In this document: positions 4,966 to 6,555 of the stretch, in pieces
How the letters are laid out: each line of letters opens with the position of its first letter
Numbering within the stretch: the stretch's first letter is position 1
Assembly: GCA_947479995.1 (NCBI GenBank)
Contig: CANKBT010000178.1
Location: forward strand, 1-6,555
Length of the DNA stretch: 6,555 nt
Direction: 5' to 3'
From: Frankiaceae bacterium
GTDB taxonomy: Bacteria > Actinomycetota > Actinomycetes > Mycobacteriales > SCTD01
Made by a program: the position numbers and the translations under genes
The notes under the pieces: generated by a model
The model's input: only the letters and a program-made list of their open reading frames with translations
Told to the model about the DNA's origin: nothing
Database searches by the model: none

Positions 4966-6024
4966 GTGGCGGGAGAGGGCTGGCGGTCGGGGCGCAAGGC
5001 CCGCTGGGCCGCACGGGGGGCGGCGTACGGCGGCGGCGCCCTCGGCACGGTCGGCGCCCTGGGCTACGCCGGCTGGAGCGTCGTCAAGGCCGAGGCGAAG
5101 CTCGCCCGCCGCACGATCGGCGAGCCGACCGGCACGCCGCCGAACGCGTCCGGCTCGTGGGGTCGCGGCCGCCGCGGCACCAGCCCGCTGCGCTTCGCGG
5201 TGCTCGGCGACTCGAGCGCCGCCGGCCTCGGCGCGCTCGTGCCGGAGGAGACGCCCGGCGGGCGCCTGGCCGGCGGGCTGGCCCGCGAGCTCGACCGGCG
5301 CGTGCTGCTCGACGTCTGCGCGACCGTCGGCGCCCGCAGCGCCGACCTGGACGGGCAGGTCGCCCGCGCGCTGTCGCGGCCGCTCGACCTGGCGCTCGTG
5401 CTCATCGGCACCAACGACGTGACGCACCGGGTGCCGCTCGCCGAGGCCGCCCGCGACCTCGCCCGCGCGGTGTCGACCCTGCGCGCGGCCGGCTGCGAGG
5501 TCGTCGTCGGCACCTGCCCCGACCTCGGCACCGTCGAGCCCCTGCTGCAGCCGCTCAAGACCGTCGCCGCGCGGCTGTCGCGCCGCTTCGCCAAGATGCA
5601 GACGGTCGCGGTCGTCGAGGCCGGCGGCACGTCGGTGTCGCTCGGCGACCTGCTGGCGCCGGAGTTCGGCAGCCAGCCCCACCTGTGGTCCGCCGACCGC
5701 TTCCACCCCTCGCCCGAGGGCTACGCCCGCCTCGCCGACGTCGTGCTGCCGGTGTGCCTGTCGGTGCTCGGCGTCGAGGTCGAGGGCGCCGAGCCGGTCA
5801 CCGACTCGGTGCAGCACGTCTCGCTCGCCGCCACCGTCGCCTCCCGCGACCCGGGCCTGGTCGTCGAGACCGTCGAGGGCGAGCAGGGGGCGGCCACGGC
5901 CGGCCCCGGCCGCCTCGCGCGGCTCGTGCGGCGCCTGCCCCTCGTGGGCCGCGAGGCGCCCGAGGGCCGCACGGCCGACGAGTCGCGGGCGAGCGCCGAG
6001 GAGGCCCTCGAACCGGCGACCTGA
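4966..6024 (+). CDS. Membrane-anchored SGNH/GDSL-type hydrolase (esterase/lipase family)
   Basis: The 352-residue protein has the complete SGNH hydrolase catalytic signature. GDSSAAG carries the nucleophile S83. IGTND supplies the oxyanion-hole G148 and N150. DRFHPSPEGY supplies the D244/H247 dyad. The family hydrolyses ester bonds in lipids, acyl groups or cell-wall substituents; the substrate here cannot be read from sequence. A basic N-terminus followed by a hydrophobic Gly/Ala/Leu stretch at about 15-40 suggests a signal anchor, placing the catalytic domain outside the membrane. The last 60 or so residues are Arg/Glu/Ala-rich and probably disordered. The GTG at 4966 is chosen for GGGAGG at 4957-4962, only 3 bases upstream, which is close spacing. 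It is divergent from cbs and followed 52 bases later by the thiolase gene. An SGNH gene beside cbs and a thiolase also occurs, as I recall, around Rv1075c in M. tuberculosis. Family is firm; substrate unknown. Confidence 0.9.
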   Translation: MAGEGWRSGRKARWAARGAAYGGGALGTVGALGYAGWSVVKAEAKLARRTIGEPTGTPPNASGSWGRGRRGTSPLRFAVLGDSSAAGLGALVPEETPGGRLAGGLARELDRRVLLDVCATVGARSADLDGQVARALSRPLDLALVLIGTNDVTHRVPLAEAARDLARAVSTLRAAGCEVVVGTCPDLGTVEPLLQPLKTVAARLSRRFAKMQTVAVVEAGGTSVSLGDLLAPEFGSQPHLWSADRFHPSPEGYARLADVVLPVCLSVLGVEVEGAEPVTDSVQHVSLAATVASRDPGLVVETVEGEQGAATAGPGRLARLVRRLPLVGREAPEGRTADESRASAEEALEPAT

Positions 6025-6034
6025 GGGCGCCGGT

Positions 6035-6040
6035 TAGCGT
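6035..6040 (+). promoter_or_regulatory. Putative -10 box of the thiolase gene
   Basis: TAGCGT matches TAnnnT and lies 36 bases before the ATG at 6077, leaving a leader that includes AGGAG at 6066-6070. It lies in the 52-base gap after the SGNH hydrolase gene, where no terminator hairpin is evident. The thiolase may therefore have its own promoter as well as read-through. No clear -35 box is visible. Confidence 0.35.
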
Positions 6041-6076
6041 TCGCGGTCGACACACCCGACTTCCCAGGAGCTCTGC

Positions 6077-6555
6077 ATGCCCGAGGCCGTGATCGTCTCC
6101 GCCACCCGCTCGCCCATCGGGCGCGCGTTCAAGGGCTCGCTCAAGGACGTCCGCCCGGACGACCTCGCGACCGACGTCGTCCGCGCCCTGCTCGACAAGA
6201 CCCCGCAGGTCGACCCGAAGGACATCGAGGACCTGCTCATGGGCTGCGGCCTGCCGGGCGGCGAGCAGGGCTTCAACATCGGGCGCGTCGTCGCGGTGCA
6301 GCTCGGCTACGACCACCTGCCCGGGACGACCATCACGCGCTACTGCTCCTCGTCGCTGCAGACGACGCGGATGGCGGCCCACGCCATCCGCGCCGGCGAG
6401 GGCGACATCTACATCTCGGCCGGCGTCGAGACGGTGAGCCGCTACGTCAAGGGCAACTCCGACATGATCCCGGACACCGAGAACCCGAAGTTCGCCGACG
6501 CCAAGGCGCGCACCGAGGCCACCAAGGCCAGCGAGGGCTCCAGCTGGTCCGACCC
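6077..6555 (+). CDS. Acetyl-CoA C-acetyltransferase (thiolase), N-terminal part, right edge
   Basis: Thiolases catalyse reversible Claisen condensation or thiolytic cleavage of (aceto)acetyl-CoA in beta-oxidation or in acetoacetyl-CoA supply. The 159 visible residues begin MPEAVIVSATRSPIGRAFKG, the standard thiolase N-terminus. RYCSSSLQTTRMAAHAI holds the acyl-accepting active-site cysteine, C90. ISAGVETVSRY matches the conserved G-E-(N/S)-MS region in modified form. The second catalytic cysteine and the histidine motifs lie beyond the edge. The start is secure: AGGAG at 6066-6070 lies 6 bases before the ATG. Codon use matches the neighbours. It follows the SGNH hydrolase gene on the same strand; a fadA-type thiolase in this position is also what I recall near mycobacterial cbs (fadA3). 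Whether it is degradative or biosynthetic cannot be decided from the fragment. Confidence 0.93.
   Translation, partial: MPEAVIVSATRSPIGRAFKGSLKDVRPDDLATDVVRALLDKTPQVDPKDIEDLLMGCGLPGGEQGFNIGRVVAVQLGYDHLPGTTITRYCSSSLQTTRMAAHAIRAGEGDIYISAGVETVSRYVKGNSDMIPDTENPKFADAKARTEATKASEGSSWSD

Noticed and set aside
4915..5817. Minus-strand open frames opposite the SGNH hydrolase
   Set aside because: The plus strand has all SGNH catalytic blocks; the antisense translation is compositionally biased and has no motif.

Overview
The window is very GC-rich DNA (by eye well above 70%). Nearly every real codon ends in G or C, GTG starts are used beside ATG, and spurious open frames run on all six strands. This points to a high-GC actinobacterium (Actinomycetota). 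The gene content agrees: cystathionine beta-synthase lies next to an SGNH hydrolase and an acetyl-CoA acetyltransferase, and a cystathionine gamma-synthase type gene is close by. From memory, this resembles the Mycobacterium tuberculosis fadA3 / Rv1075c / cbs / metB neighbourhood. I cannot name the genus.

Layout from left to right. (1) Bases 1-80, minus strand: the first 26 codons of a Cys/Met-metabolism PLP enzyme, most likely metB, running off the left edge. (2) Bases 81-137: a 57-bp divergent promoter region with a TAnnnT -10 box placed 5-6 bases before each start codon, so both transcripts look leaderless. (3) From 138, plus strand: a large LAL-type LuxR regulator with a P-loop ATPase, a helical middle and a C-terminal HTH. 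Its frame has no stop until 3512, although codon statistics say coding ends near 2765. (4) 2837-3121, plus strand: a DUF4242 small protein. (5) 3125-3168: a perfect 15-bp hairpin shared by the convergent genes on either side. (6) 3145-3423, minus strand: a small, probably secreted protein with a CxxC motif. (7) 3516-4889, minus strand: cystathionine beta-synthase. (8) 4890-4965: a compact divergent promoter region. (9) 4966-6024, plus strand: a membrane-anchored SGNH/GDSL hydrolase. (10) 6077 to the right edge, plus strand: an acetyl-CoA acetyltransferase (thiolase), incomplete.

The metabolic theme is transsulfuration and sulfur amino acids: metB-type and cbs genes lie on the same strand, about 3.4 kb apart. 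The LuxR regulator, the DUF4242 protein and the small secreted protein sit between them. The regulator is divergent from metB across only 57 bp, so it could control metB as well as itself; this is inference. The SGNH hydrolase and thiolase form a separate plus-strand pair.

The most notable anomaly is the missing LuxR stop codon. I found no mobile element, CRISPR array, tRNA or rRNA, and no wholly new multi-gene system.
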